Shown one piece after another: positions 1-7,516 of a DNA stretch of 12,820 nucleotides. This DNA is from Verrucomicrobiaceae bacterium (lineage in GTDB: Bacteria; Verrucomicrobiota; Verrucomicrobiia; Verrucomicrobiales; Verrucomicrobiaceae). A program made the translations under genes and the position numbers. Where the stretch lies: assembly GCA_947463285.1 (NCBI GenBank), contig CANHTV010000061.1, forward strand, positions 1 to 12,820. The letters run 5' to 3'. How positions within the stretch are numbered: position 1 is the first letter of the stretch; each line of letters begins with the position of its first letter. The notes beneath the pieces were generated by a model that saw nothing but the letters and a program-made list of their open reading frames with translations, was not told where the DNA came from and did not search any database.

Positions 1-1133
1 CCAATCTGATTGTTCACTACGATGTGGATGGTACCACCAGTGCGATAGCCTGGAAGCTGCGAAAGATTCAGCACCTCTGCCACCATGCCCTGACCTGCAA
101 AAGCCGCATCACCATGGATCAAAAGTGGGATGACATGCTTGCGCTCAGCAGTGTCATCAAGGAAGCGCTGACGTGCGCGAGTCATGCCCTCCACGACGGG
201 GTCCACAGCTTCAAGATGGCTCGGATTCGGAGCTAGCATGACGGCGACTTTGTTGCCGCTGCGCGTGTCACGAATGGTTTCAAAACCCAGGTGGTATTTC
301 ACATCGCCATCACCAGCGACCATGTTGGGCACATAGTTTTCGCTGAATTCATAGAAGAGCACTTCGAGCGGTTTACGCAGGAAATTGGCGAGCACGCTAA
401 GACGGCCACGGTGAGCCATGCCGACGACGATTTCCTTCCCGCCCTGAGCTGCGAGATTTTCAAGCAATGTCTCAAGTGCGACGAGCATTGATTCACCACC
501 TTCGACGGAGAAACGCTTCTGTCCGACGAAGCGGCGGTGAAGGAAGCGCTCAAAGGTTTCAGCCTCGAGCAACCAACGCAGAGCATCGATCTGAGATTCA
601 GCGGAGGGCGTAGGCTCGGAGAGGCGGTTTTCGATTCGCTCCAGCAGCCAGTTACGGACTTCAGGCGTCTGGATGTGCATGAATTCGAAACCGGCTTTGC
701 TGCAATAAATGCTGCGAAGCTCTTCGAGCATTTCACGCAGCTTCATCGTCTGGCCACTGCGGAACATCTGAGTCTGCACCTCGTTATCGAGATCAGCTTC
801 TGTGAAACCAAGGCCTTCAAGAGTGAGCGCTGGGGCGTCCGTGACGTTGCGGCAAAGGGGATCAAGGCTGGCAGCACGGTGTCCAAGGGAGCGAAAAGCC
901 AACAGCGCATTGGTGACGCGCATACGAAAATTCAGTGTCGCCTCTGAAAGTGTGGCTCCTGAAGCGGCTGCGCTGGAACGACTGCCTCGTTTGGCCAGTT
1001 CAGCCATGCCGAGTTCGAAGCCTTCAAAAAAAGAAGCCCAGGTGGTCTCTACCGAATGGGGATCGTTCTTCCAATCAGTGTATTTGGAGTCGAGAAGGTC
1101 TTGGTTTGCACGGAAAGGCAGCGTGGCACTCAT
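1..1133 (-). CDS. sucA: 2-oxoglutarate dehydrogenase E1 component, N-terminal part (cut by window edge)
   Basis: Thiamine-diphosphate E1 subunit of the 2-oxoglutarate dehydrogenase complex (TCA cycle), which decarboxylates 2-oxoglutarate and passes the succinyl group to the E2 lipoyl domain. The reading frame is open from the ATG at 1133 to the window edge: 377 whole codons of an enzyme normally about 900-950 residues long. Residues 12-40 match the family's N-terminal E2-binding segment (LLDSKYTDW, then TTWASFFEGFE). The E1o active-site landmarks follow in order: VGMAHRGRLSVLANFL (237-252, with the conserved His241), VKYHLGF (278-284, His281), NPSHLEAVDPVVEG (303-316) and IHGDAAFAGQG (339-349). 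The last visible residues, IVVNNQIG, match the stretch after it in E. coli SucA. No Shine-Dalgarno sequence precedes the start, but the N-terminal motif fixes it closely. The C-terminal half, and probably sucB, lie outside the window. The prepilin peptidase gene ends 80 bases upstream on the same strand. Confidence 0.93.
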   Translation of the reverse strand, partial: MSATLPFRANQDLLDSKYTDWKNDPHSVETTWASFFEGFELGMAELAKRGSRSSAAASGATLSEATLNFRMRVTNALLAFRSLGHRAASLDPLCRNVTDAPALTLEGLGFTEADLDNEVQTQMFRSGQTMKLREMLEELRSIYCSKAGFEFMHIQTPEVRNWLLERIENRLSEPTPSAESQIDALRWLLEAETFERFLHRRFVGQKRFSVEGGESMLVALETLLENLAAQGGKEIVVGMAHRGRLSVLANFLRKPLEVLFYEFSENYVPNMVAGDGDVKYHLGFETIRDTRSGNKVAVMLAPNPSHLEAVDPVVEGMTRARQRFLDDTAERKHVIPLLIHGDAAFAGQGMVAEVLNLSQLPGYRTGGTIHIVVNNQI

Positions 1134-1183
1134 GGTGGGGGAGCTTTGAAGAAAGCGCCCTTTTACTACGGATGCAACATGGG

Positions 1184-1201
1184 AAAGGAATGTTTTCCTT
1201 T
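1184..1201. other. Small inverted repeat between pilD and sucA
   Basis: A perfect 7-base stem (AAAGGAA / TTCCTTT) with a 4-base loop lies in the 80-base gap between the prepilin peptidase stop and the sucA start. The stem is short and AT-rich, and the run of T after it on the plus strand is broken, so it is at best a weak terminator or attenuator. It may be chance. Confidence 0.25.
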
Positions 1202-1213
1202 ATAATTTTCCCC

Positions 1214-2368
1214 TCACATCTGGCCACGAGTCATCAGACCGAAATACCAAGTCAGACTTTCCTGCCCGTAAAAGATCCAAAACAGGGCACCCGCAGCCAG
1301 ATAAGGACCGAAAGGAATCTTCGCGCTCCATTCACTGCGCCCCACCAGCTTCCAAAAGCCTGCTAGCACCGTGCCGAGAAGTGAGGCCACCAAAATGGTG
1401 AACAAAACGGCTTTCCAACCAGCAAAGGAGCCGATCATCATCAAAAACAAGACATCGCCGAAGCCCATGGCCTCACGCGGAATCACCACCTGGGAAGTCA
1501 CGCCATCAAGGCGCGTGACATTTTCCAAACTAAACTCCTCCAACTCGCCGCTGGCGGTTCTGACTTTGAGTTTTTCCATCCAAACTTCAGCCGTCACATT
1601 TTGCCAGGCTTGTTCATTCACTTTGAGGTCGCTACAGTTGATGATCATGCGATCTGAAGCGCGCATGAAAATATCGGCCCAACCATAGGTCTCATCGCCC
1701 AGAGTTACAACCGGAGGCTCTTCATCATTGGGCTGAGTGACGCTCCAAGATTGCGGTTTATCAAAGGCATAGCGCTTGCGCCCAAAGGCCAGTTTACCGA
1801 GTTCAACCACCAACCACAGCCCGCCAAGACCAAGAGCAGCACTGGCCAGAGAGATGAGGAAACCCCGCAGATGCAACTCCTCAGCGACTAGCGCAGGAAC
1901 GGCAGCGGCTGAAATCAAACCCACCACCGTGCCTCCGATCGTGATCTCATGCGGGAGGATAAAATGCTCAATGTCAATGAAGGTCCCAGCGACCAGCAAG
2001 CTGACAAAAATCCAGAGACACAACACCTGTGGCCCCCAGTCTTTGAGGCTCAGCCAATCACCACCGACCTTCCAAAATACTGCATAAAATAAAACTCCGG
2101 TCAGAAACTCCACCCCGAGATAACGAGGCGAGATGGAGGAACTACATTTGGCGCATTTGCCACGAAGCAGGATCCAACTCAGCAGCGGGATGTTCAGCCA
2201 CATCGGAATCTGGTTTTTACATGTGGGGCAAAACGAACGCCTTGGCTGATTGACCGAAATGCCACGCGGCAGCCGGTAGATCACCACATTTAGAAATGAG
2301 CCGATGCCCGCCCCCAAGAAGAAGACCAGTAAATGAAGCAGGGCATTGAGAATTTCGTAACGGGACAT
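1214..2368 (-). CDS. pilD: Type IV prepilin peptidase (A24 family) with a large internal insert
   Basis: Integral-membrane aspartyl protease that cleaves, and usually N-methylates, type IV pilin and pseudopilin leaders. From the ATG at 2368 it is 384 residues; family members are commonly about 250-290. The N-terminal motif GIGSFLNVVIYRLPRG (21-36) is diagnostic. A zinc-type tetracysteine follows (C47/C50 and C72/C75), as in full-length bifunctional enzymes. The first catalytic aspartate is D132 in FIDIEHFILP, and the second is D305 in the GxGD motif (GFGD, 302-305). Several hydrophobic helices surround these motifs. Between about residues 196 and 300 there is a polar, beta-rich insert not expected in the family core. 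The frame stays open 30 codons further upstream, to 2458, but those residues do not look like a prepilin peptidase start, so the ATG at 2368 was chosen. No pilin or secretion genes lie nearby, so its substrates are encoded elsewhere. It is divergent from the VanX-like gene. Confidence 0.9.
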   Translation of the reverse strand: MSRYEILNALLHLLVFFLGAGIGSFLNVVIYRLPRGISVNQPRRSFCPTCKNQIPMWLNIPLLSWILLRGKCAKCSSSISPRYLGVEFLTGVLFYAVFWKVGGDWLSLKDWGPQVLCLWIFVSLLVAGTFIDIEHFILPHEITIGGTVVGLISAAAVPALVAEELHLRGFLISLASAALGLGGLWLVVELGKLAFGRKRYAFDKPQSWSVTQPNDEEPPVVTLGDETYGWADIFMRASDRMIINCSDLKVNEQAWQNVTAEVWMEKLKVRTASGELEEFSLENVTRLDGVTSQVVIPREAMGFGDVLFLMMIGSFAGWKAVLFTILVASLLGTVLAGFWKLVGRSEWSAKIPFGPYLAAGALFWIFYGQESLTWYFGLMTRGQM

Positions 2369-2469
2369 GCGGTGACTGTAGCAAAAATGAGATAAGAAAG
2401 TCTGTCTCAGAGAGCAGAAGGCGGAAACTTGCCTTGCGATGCCCCATAACGGAAGCAAAAAAAGCGTTC

Positions 2470-3156
2470 ATGTTTTCAACTCGCCTCCTAGCTGTCTCCA
2501 GCCTGTCTTTGCTCCTCTGCGGTTGCGCTGCAAAAAACCTAGAAAGACGCAGTGCGATTGTGCCTAGTTCGTCCATTTCCAAAGCTCGATCCTACGGGCT
2601 TGTGGATGTCCGTGCAGCGATCCCAGATATTTCAGTCGATCTACGCTACGCGACCAAGCACAACGTCACCGGGCATCCCATTTACCCGAAAAACATGCCT
2701 TGCCTACTCCGGGCATCTACCGTCGACCGCTTAAAAAAAGCACAGGCGTCTCTTCGAGCCCAGGGATACGGCTTGCGGATTTGGGATGCTTGGCGTCCAC
2801 CTGAAGCTCAGCAGCTTTTGTATCGCCACGGCGGCGGCACGGGCATGTTTTTGGACCCACGCGTTGGTTGGTCACGCCACTGCGGCGGCATTTCTTTGGA
2901 TGCGACTCTGGTGGATGCGCATGGACGCGAACAGCGCATGCCGACCTACTTTGACGAAAATTTCGCTCAAGCTTCTAGCTATGAGCTGCCGAAAGATCCA
3001 CATGTCCGACAAAATCTTTTGATCCTGCATCAGGCAATGAAGGAGGCCGGGCTCAAACCATTAGCCGCTGAGTGGTGGCATTTTGACGACCTTGACTTCC
3101 TTTACAGTTCCGTGCCAGTCATTTCGGGAGCTTCTTTGGGGCTGCCGATTCACTAA
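2470..3156 (+). CDS. VanX/DdpX-like D-alanyl-D-alanine dipeptidase, predicted lipoprotein
   Basis: Zinc dipeptidase of family M15D that hydrolyses D-Ala-D-Ala or related D-dipeptides. The product is 228 residues from the ATG at 2470. Residues 1-19 form a lipoprotein signal peptide (hydrophobic core, then LLCGC, with Cys19 as the lipidated residue), so the enzyme should act tethered in the periplasm. Family landmarks are intact: DAWRPPEAQ (106-114; R109 corresponds to VanX R71), SRHCGGISLD (135-144; zinc ligands H137 and D144) and EWWHFD (201-206; catalytic E201, ligand H204). The spacings match VanX. A TTG start at 2434 is possible but would put a polar stretch before the signal peptide. A weak GGAAG lies 14 bases before the ATG. 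No vanHA-like or sensor genes are adjacent, so cell-wall dipeptide recycling or degradation is more likely than glycopeptide resistance. This last point is inference. Confidence 0.88.
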   Translation: MFSTRLLAVSSLSLLLCGCAAKNLERRSAIVPSSSISKARSYGLVDVRAAIPDISVDLRYATKHNVTGHPIYPKNMPCLLRASTVDRLKKAQASLRAQGYGLRIWDAWRPPEAQQLLYRHGGGTGMFLDPRVGWSRHCGGISLDATLVDAHGREQRMPTYFDENFAQASSYELPKDPHVRQNLLILHQAMKEAGLKPLAAEWWHFDDLDFLYSSVPVISGASLGLPIH

Positions 3157-3229
3157 AGAGCCTGCCAAGAACCATTCTCTGGCCCTAAAATCAGGATGTT
3201 GAAAATCAGTATTTTTTAAAATTTAGCAT

Positions 3230-3274
3230 TTATTAATATTTTACACTTGCAATAATATTCATAATTTACATAAT
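3230..3274 (+). promoter_or_regulatory. Probable sigma70-type promoter within an imperfect AT-rich inverted repeat
   Basis: The gap before the P-loop gene is strikingly AT-rich. A TTGCAA (3247-3252) and a CATAAT (3269-3274) are separated by 16 bases, giving a transcription start some 15-20 bases before the ATG at 3297. An inverted repeat, TTATTAATATT (3230-3240) against AATATTCATAA (3254-3264), 10 of 11 positions matching, flanks the -35 hexamer and could be an operator. AT-rich DNA yields such repeats by chance, so the operator part is weak. Confidence 0.45.
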
Positions 3275-3296
3275 CGAGGTGCAATTGGAATAAATT

Positions 3297-4043
3297 ATGA
3301 AAAAACTCATCCTCATCCAAAACGACTATCCTTCGACTGGCAAAAGTACTCTCAGCCAGTGCTTCAGTCGTTATCTCAGCCAGTATGGTGTCCAACACCG
3401 CCTGTTGAAATTGGTCGATGACATTGATGCTTGCGAAGAAGAAGAGAGCGATCTTCTCGATGGCTCACTACTGACGACGCGCTCACTCATGGAAATCGTA
3501 AACCAGCACTCCGTGACCATGCTCGAGATCAGCACAGGAATGAGTGAGTTTTTCATGAAGTTTTATCATAATCATCAAGTCAGCCACTCCCTCCAAGCCG
3601 CAGGCGTCGCCACCTCGGTCGTCCTGCCTGTGACAAGTGAGAGTGATAGTTTTGACGCTGTCATCGAAGCTGCGGAGGTCTATTCAGACGAAGTCGAATA
3701 CTTGATCGCGCACCTGATCACCAGCAGCTACGAAGATGATGACAAGATTTGGGACCGCAGCTACGCAGCACGTGTGATGGACATGTTTGAAGCCGTGGAA
3801 TTGCACATCCCAGAGATCGGCTTCCAAATCGAGATGGAGCTTCGTGCACAGCACAAGGAACTGTCCGAAGCGATCATGGACCCAGAATGTGGAAATCACT
3901 ACGGCAAAGACTTCATCAAGTGGATCAACCGGATCATGGGACAGGTGGATAGCGCTCGGCAGTTCTTGTTCGGTGAAGCCTTCAAGCCCACCACTAAACC
4001 CAAGATCGAGACCAAAAAGCGTACCGTTGCTCGCGCCCTGTAA
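3297..4043 (+). CDS. Uncharacterised P-loop protein, ParA/MinD-like but degenerate
   Basis: I do not recognise a named family. The 248-residue product begins with a beta strand running into a P-loop (KLILIQNDYPSTGKSTLS, 3-20), laid out like the N-terminus of ParA/MinD/StbB-type ATPases. It lacks the KGG signature lysine and the first Walker A glycine, whose place is taken by D10; G15-K16-S17-T18 are kept. A second hydrophobic strand, VTMLEIST (73-80), sits where Walker B should be but carries E77 instead of Asp. VATSVVLPVTSES (104-116) resembles the strand-plus-Pro segment that follows in ParA-like folds. The C-terminal third is helical and ends in a lysine-rich tail (230-244). No membrane segment or signal peptide is present, so it should be cytoplasmic. 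GGAA lies 6 bases before the ATG. It has no ParB-like partner and is flanked by a lipoprotein gene and a convergent ABC operon. Nucleotide binding is likely; the role is unknown. Confidence 0.7.
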   Translation: MKKLILIQNDYPSTGKSTLSQCFSRYLSQYGVQHRLLKLVDDIDACEEEESDLLDGSLLTTRSLMEIVNQHSVTMLEISTGMSEFFMKFYHNHQVSHSLQAAGVATSVVLPVTSESDSFDAVIEAAEVYSDEVEYLIAHLITSSYEDDDKIWDRSYAARVMDMFEAVELHIPEIGFQIEMELRAQHKELSEAIMDPECGNHYGKDFIKWINRIMGQVDSARQFLFGEAFKPTTKPKIETKKRTVARAL

Positions 4044-4071
4044 TCTCAAAACCATCTCCACTCTCCTATCA

Positions 4072-4109
4072 CGAGCCATGATTCCCAGGAATGATGGCTC
4101 GCTGCTTTT
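4072..4109. terminator. Hairpin terminator between convergent genes
   Basis: A 14-base stem with one mismatch, CGAGCCATGATTCC (4072-4085) pairing with GGAATGATGGCTCG (4088-4101), closes on a CA loop and is followed on the plus strand by CTGCTTTT. It lies 28 bases after the P-loop gene stop and directly beyond the DUF4340 gene stop on the other strand. It is therefore placed to end plus-strand transcription. It may also act on minus-strand transcription, although no T-run is present on that side. Confidence 0.62.
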
Positions 4110-5949
4110 AAGGCTTGGTTTTGAATACCGGAGCCAAAAGCTGCAAAAGGCTGCTGCGCGCGATGTAAAAGACATCCGGGTCACCCTGAACCTGACCGAA
4201 ATACAAGGTGGTATCCATGCCTTCCTGCGTCGGTGCAAAATTAAGGATGGTGTCACGCGTCGGCCCCGTGTTTGTTCCCGGCTCGCCCAGGGTCACGACC
4301 ACGCGCAGGGCTGGTTTTTGCAAGGCTAAAATCGCATTCGTCACATCACCGGCCCAGTCTTGGACATTAAACTTAGCCAGCTCACCTGCCAGTTTGTCGG
4401 CTTTCACACGATCAATCTGCGCGGTGATGTCTTTCCCAGCACGTTCCCCCGTCCATTGGGCGGTCATCGGATCATATTTAAGCATCACCGGCGGCGCAGT
4501 GCCGGCAGCAAGGCTGATCTGACGTAGTGAAAACTGCGTAAAACGCAGAGCCCCGAGCCCCTTCCACTTGATCGCCTCCTGCGGAACGCTCGGCAGAATA
4601 GTCGCATCGACGCGGTAGATCGAAGGCTCGCTGTCGTACTTGGCGAAGAAGTCAGTGCTTTCTTTATTCGTCCCAAAAAGCAGCTTTTGAGGCTTAGCTC
4701 CCGCATCATCCCATGAGACGGTCATGAAGGGATTATCCAAGCCGTATTGGGAGAGGTTCGAGGCCGAATCCGCCGTGTATTCGAGGATATCGAAATTGTT
4801 CAGCGCTTCAAAAAACTTGAAGATGCGATCTCCATTGGCGGGCTCAAGGCGGTTGTGGCGTTTGAGAAACCAGGAGTCACTTTTCTTTTCCAAATGAATG
4901 GCCGGATGCACAGCACTGGAGATGTCCACCACGGTCACGATCTCTTTGTCGATCCTTGCCAGCTTGCGATCACGCAGATCATTTGGCTGGGACCACAAAT
5001 CCGTGAATGACTTGGAGGTGATGGTGTACAAAGGCTTGCGATAACTGGCCTGCGCACGTGTTTCGCTAGCCTGAGCCGCAGGCTTATTGAGGGTGATTTC
5101 AAACGGCACCGGCAGACCTTTGACGGTGATGCTTACTTTGAGTTCCTGGGGGTCGAGTTCATTGCCCGCCGTGTTTGAGGGCGGCGTTTTCACAGCACTG
5201 GCGGGATCAGCCGCGTCCTTGATCGTGAGATTGAGCAGTGTCGCAAGCAGTTCACCGACGCGCTCATTGCTCGCCCTCGTGCTGAGAGGCTTCACCAGCA
5301 TCCAAGGAGCCTTGGGATTCGACCGAGCGATCTCAATCTGACCACTGGCCTGTACGAGGCGTACGTTCAGAATAACATCCGCCGGAAGGCGAAGCAGCTT
5401 GGCATCGCGCCAGTCACTGGGCGATGCCTTAAGCAGGTCCGGCAAAATGGTTCGGGCGACGTATTGAGATACCTCATCACCATCCTTCACTGGAGCCAAA
5501 CCCACATAGTGGCTGCCCTCAATCGGAGAAAGAGCGCCCAGGGAGAGATTCAGAACCTGATGACTTCCCGAGCTGAGACGAACTGTATGACGCGGCTTTT
5601 CGAGCTGTGTTTTGCTCCATTCACTGGCATCAAACTCATCCTGATGCAGGCGGTTGATCCAGCCTATCGAGGTCAGTTCAGTCAATAGTTTGGCCACCTT
5701 TTCAGGATCAGCCAGGTCATTAAATGGACGCCGCACCCACCACTGGGCACCGTCCCAAGAGAGCGTCACGCCATCGCCGCCGCTGGAGTCGATCTCGATC
5801 AGCGTGATCTTGTTGCGCTCAAAACGCACCGGGCCTTTTTTCATCTCCAGCAGCTCGCGTGTGGTGGGCAGATACCGCTCAATGCCCAGAATGACGGCAC
5901 CCAGGATGGCGACGAGAAAAAGGAGCAGAAGTGTAGATCGAAGACGCAT
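4108..5949 (-). CDS. DUF4340 protein with four apparent tandem repeats, membrane-anchored
   Basis: Last gene of the Gld-type ABC operon; 613 residues. Residues 4-23 form one N-terminal membrane anchor, and the rest should face the periplasm. The first repeat is typical of DUF4340, a family often encoded beside GldG-like ABC components and of unknown biochemical role. I see four copies of the same pattern. Each has a Trp-containing strand (W70/71, W216, W360, W499), then a hydrophobic helix (about 76-93, 222-243, 366-388 and 511-532), then strands leading to a Tyr/Phe-rich segment and a closing helix (about 161-173, 307-319, 443-456 and 593-608). Similar junctions recur: WRDAKLLRL (180-188), LRDRKLARI (325-333) and WKGLGALRF (462-470). 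No catalytic motif is visible. It starts 21 bases after the GldG-like stop without a Shine-Dalgarno sequence, which indicates cotranscription. It probably serves as a periplasmic scaffold or adaptor for the transporter (inference). Confidence 0.82.
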   Translation of the reverse strand: MRLRSTLLLLFLVAILGAVILGIERYLPTTRELLEMKKGPVRFERNKITLIEIDSSGGDGVTLSWDGAQWWVRRPFNDLADPEKVAKLLTELTSIGWINRLHQDEFDASEWSKTQLEKPRHTVRLSSGSHQVLNLSLGALSPIEGSHYVGLAPVKDGDEVSQYVARTILPDLLKASPSDWRDAKLLRLPADVILNVRLVQASGQIEIARSNPKAPWMLVKPLSTRASNERVGELLATLLNLTIKDAADPASAVKTPPSNTAGNELDPQELKVSITVKGLPVPFEITLNKPAAQASETRAQASYRKPLYTITSKSFTDLWSQPNDLRDRKLARIDKEIVTVVDISSAVHPAIHLEKKSDSWFLKRHNRLEPANGDRIFKFFEALNNFDILEYTADSASNLSQYGLDNPFMTVSWDDAGAKPQKLLFGTNKESTDFFAKYDSEPSIYRVDATILPSVPQEAIKWKGLGALRFTQFSLRQISLAAGTAPPVMLKYDPMTAQWTGERAGKDITAQIDRVKADKLAGELAKFNVQDWAGDVTNAILALQKPALRVVVTLGEPGTNTGPTRDTILNFAPTQEGMDTTLYFGQVQGDPDVFYIARSSLLQLLAPVFKTKP

Positions 5950-5970
5950 GACGGAGATTAAAACTAAAGG

Positions 5971-7458
5971 TTAGGCCGCACGCCGTCCGGCCCAGACCAG
6001 CAGACCAAAACAAAGGACAAAAGCAGGAAAGACAAACGTGGTGCTCCAAAAGATCAGCTCACTCTGCTTTTGGCTGAGCTGGATACGATAGCTGTGTTTC
6101 TGCTTGGGCGTGATGCCAATCAGGCGATCACGATTCAAGATCCAGTTCAGGCTCGCCGCGACAAAGTCACGATTCACAGCCAGGGCTGATTTTTTATCCA
6201 GCAGGGAGGAGTTCCCGACCACAACCATTCGGCAACTGTCCACACGCAGACGCTCGTCAGTTACCGTGCCTCGTTCAACAGAAGCAGCCAGATAGATGGG
6301 CTGGCGTGTGTCTTCATCATCCACGATCGGCAGATCTTCGAGGTAGTTTTTCTCCCCCCAGTAACGTTCAGTTGCACCAATGAGCGGATGCACGGTGATG
6401 TTCTGATTGGTCAGGTATTCGTCATCAAATCGAACATCTAAAGACTCCGACTGGCCGGGCAAATTCGTCGTGCTAGAAGATAACGGCCGCGTGATCGAAG
6501 ACTCCAAATCAAAAATGCCCTGAACGGAGAATTCCTTCCTTGTTCCAGTGCCGGTGCTCTCGGCATAAAGCACACGGTCTGAACGTGGCATAACACCATG
6601 CAGACCAAGGAATGCATTCAATCGTGGGGTCTCGCCGCTGGGATCCAGCAATACCAACATGCCAGACCTCTCGCCTTCCCAGTAGCTTTTCAACATGCCG
6701 ATTTCGCGCTCCGAGAGATCATAGCGCAGCCCGACGAGCAGGACGCCATCCGCATCCGTCGGCACAGCGCTGACGTCAGCCAGATTAAGCGGGTAAAGCT
6801 GGAAATTTTGCTGACGCCCGAGTTCACCGATGGCGCCCATTGCATCGACCAGCGAGCCTTCCGTGCGGGCCCCCTTGCCCACCACGATATAAAACTTCCG
6901 TTCATCGCCTTCAACGACATTGATGACCGCAGAAGTCACTGCATCCTCGCCACGAAACTCCTTGATGCGGCGCTGCGTCTCCGTCGTGTTTTCACGCACC
7001 ACCAGCTCCTCTTCCGTGATGAGGCGTGTCTTTTTTCCCACTCGCACCACCACGCCGCCCTGGTCCAAAGACAGGCCCGTTTCAGCCTTCAGAGATTCCG
7101 TGCGCTCGATGTCACGAATCGGGTCCACCGAGCGCACCTTGATGCGTCCGCGACCGTTGATGCGATACTCCTCCAGCAGCGTCTGCACATCGCCGTAGAT
7201 CTTTGAATCACGAGCAAATACATTCGCGATGAAGACATCCTTCGACAGCGTGCTGAGGTAGTTCAACGTCGCGGAACTCAGCGTGTAATTTTGCTGAGGG
7301 CTCAAATCCCAGCGGGCGTGGTAGCGATAGCTCAGGCGATTCACGCCCATGAAAATGGCCAACGTCAGCAGGATCTGCACAAACACATTCAGCCCGATAC
7401 CCCAGCGGCGAGGCATAGAAGCTGAAACAGGTGCAGCAGGTGGTGGTGAATCAGACAT
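5971..7458 (-). CDS. GldG-like ABC transporter auxiliary protein
   Basis: Member of the family named after Flavobacterium GldG (ABC_transp_aux), a partner of an ABC-2 exporter; 495 residues from the ATG at 7458. A membrane helix (about 21-39) is followed by the family's conserved entry RWDLSPQQNYTLSSAT (49-64). Next comes a large extracytoplasmic domain containing VRSVDPIRDIERT (108-120), and a second membrane helix lies at the C-terminus (about 467-489, ending WAGRRAA). This two-anchor topology with a periplasmic middle is typical. The frame continues upstream to a TTG at 7542, which would overlap the permease gene and add a hydrophobic stretch. The ATG at 7458, followed by a Pro-rich segment, is preferred, and an ATG at 7416 is a further option. 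No Shine-Dalgarno sequence precedes any of them. The substrate is unknown. The name does not prove gliding, since such genes also occur in non-gliding bacteria. Confidence 0.85.
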   Translation of the reverse strand: MSDSPPPAAPVSASMPRRWGIGLNVFVQILLTLAIFMGVNRLSYRYHARWDLSPQQNYTLSSATLNYLSTLSKDVFIANVFARDSKIYGDVQTLLEEYRINGRGRIKVRSVDPIRDIERTESLKAETGLSLDQGGVVVRVGKKTRLITEEELVVRENTTETQRRIKEFRGEDAVTSAVINVVEGDERKFYIVVGKGARTEGSLVDAMGAIGELGRQQNFQLYPLNLADVSAVPTDADGVLLVGLRYDLSEREIGMLKSYWEGERSGMLVLLDPSGETPRLNAFLGLHGVMPRSDRVLYAESTGTGTRKEFSVQGIFDLESSITRPLSSSTTNLPGQSESLDVRFDDEYLTNQNITVHPLIGATERYWGEKNYLEDLPIVDDEDTRQPIYLAASVERGTVTDERLRVDSCRMVVVGNSSLLDKKSALAVNRDFVAASLNWILNRDRLIGITPKQKHSYRIQLSQKQSELIFWSTTFVFPAFVLCFGLLVWAGRRAA

Positions 7459-7516
7459 GGAGAAAGCGAAGGAGAGAACAAAAAAGGTGGGAAAAACGGC
7501 GACAGAGACTTTAGCC

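Noticed and set aside
299..736. 145-codon minus-strand open frame inside the left-edge gene
   Set aside because: It lies entirely within sucA in another frame. The sucA frame shows unmistakable E1o motifs, while this one has no recognisable domain.
2470..3156. A vancomycin-resistance determinant
   Set aside because: The VanX-like protein is the only van-type gene. There is no VanH, VanA-type ligase or VanRS nearby, and a lipoprotein location does not suit destruction of the cytoplasmic D-Ala-D-Ala pool.
3165..3184. Hairpin-like GCCA...TGGC after the VanX-like gene
   Set aside because: The stem is bulged and short, and no T-run follows directly, so it does not qualify as a terminator.
3297..4043. 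A plasmid partition locus or mobile element around the ParA-like gene
   Set aside because: No ParB, centromere-like repeats, integrase, transposase or terminal repeats are visible. The neighbours are ordinary chromosomal genes.
6598..7206. 202-codon plus-strand open frame opposite the GldG-like gene
   Set aside because: Antisense shadow. The minus frame fits the GldG-like family over its length.
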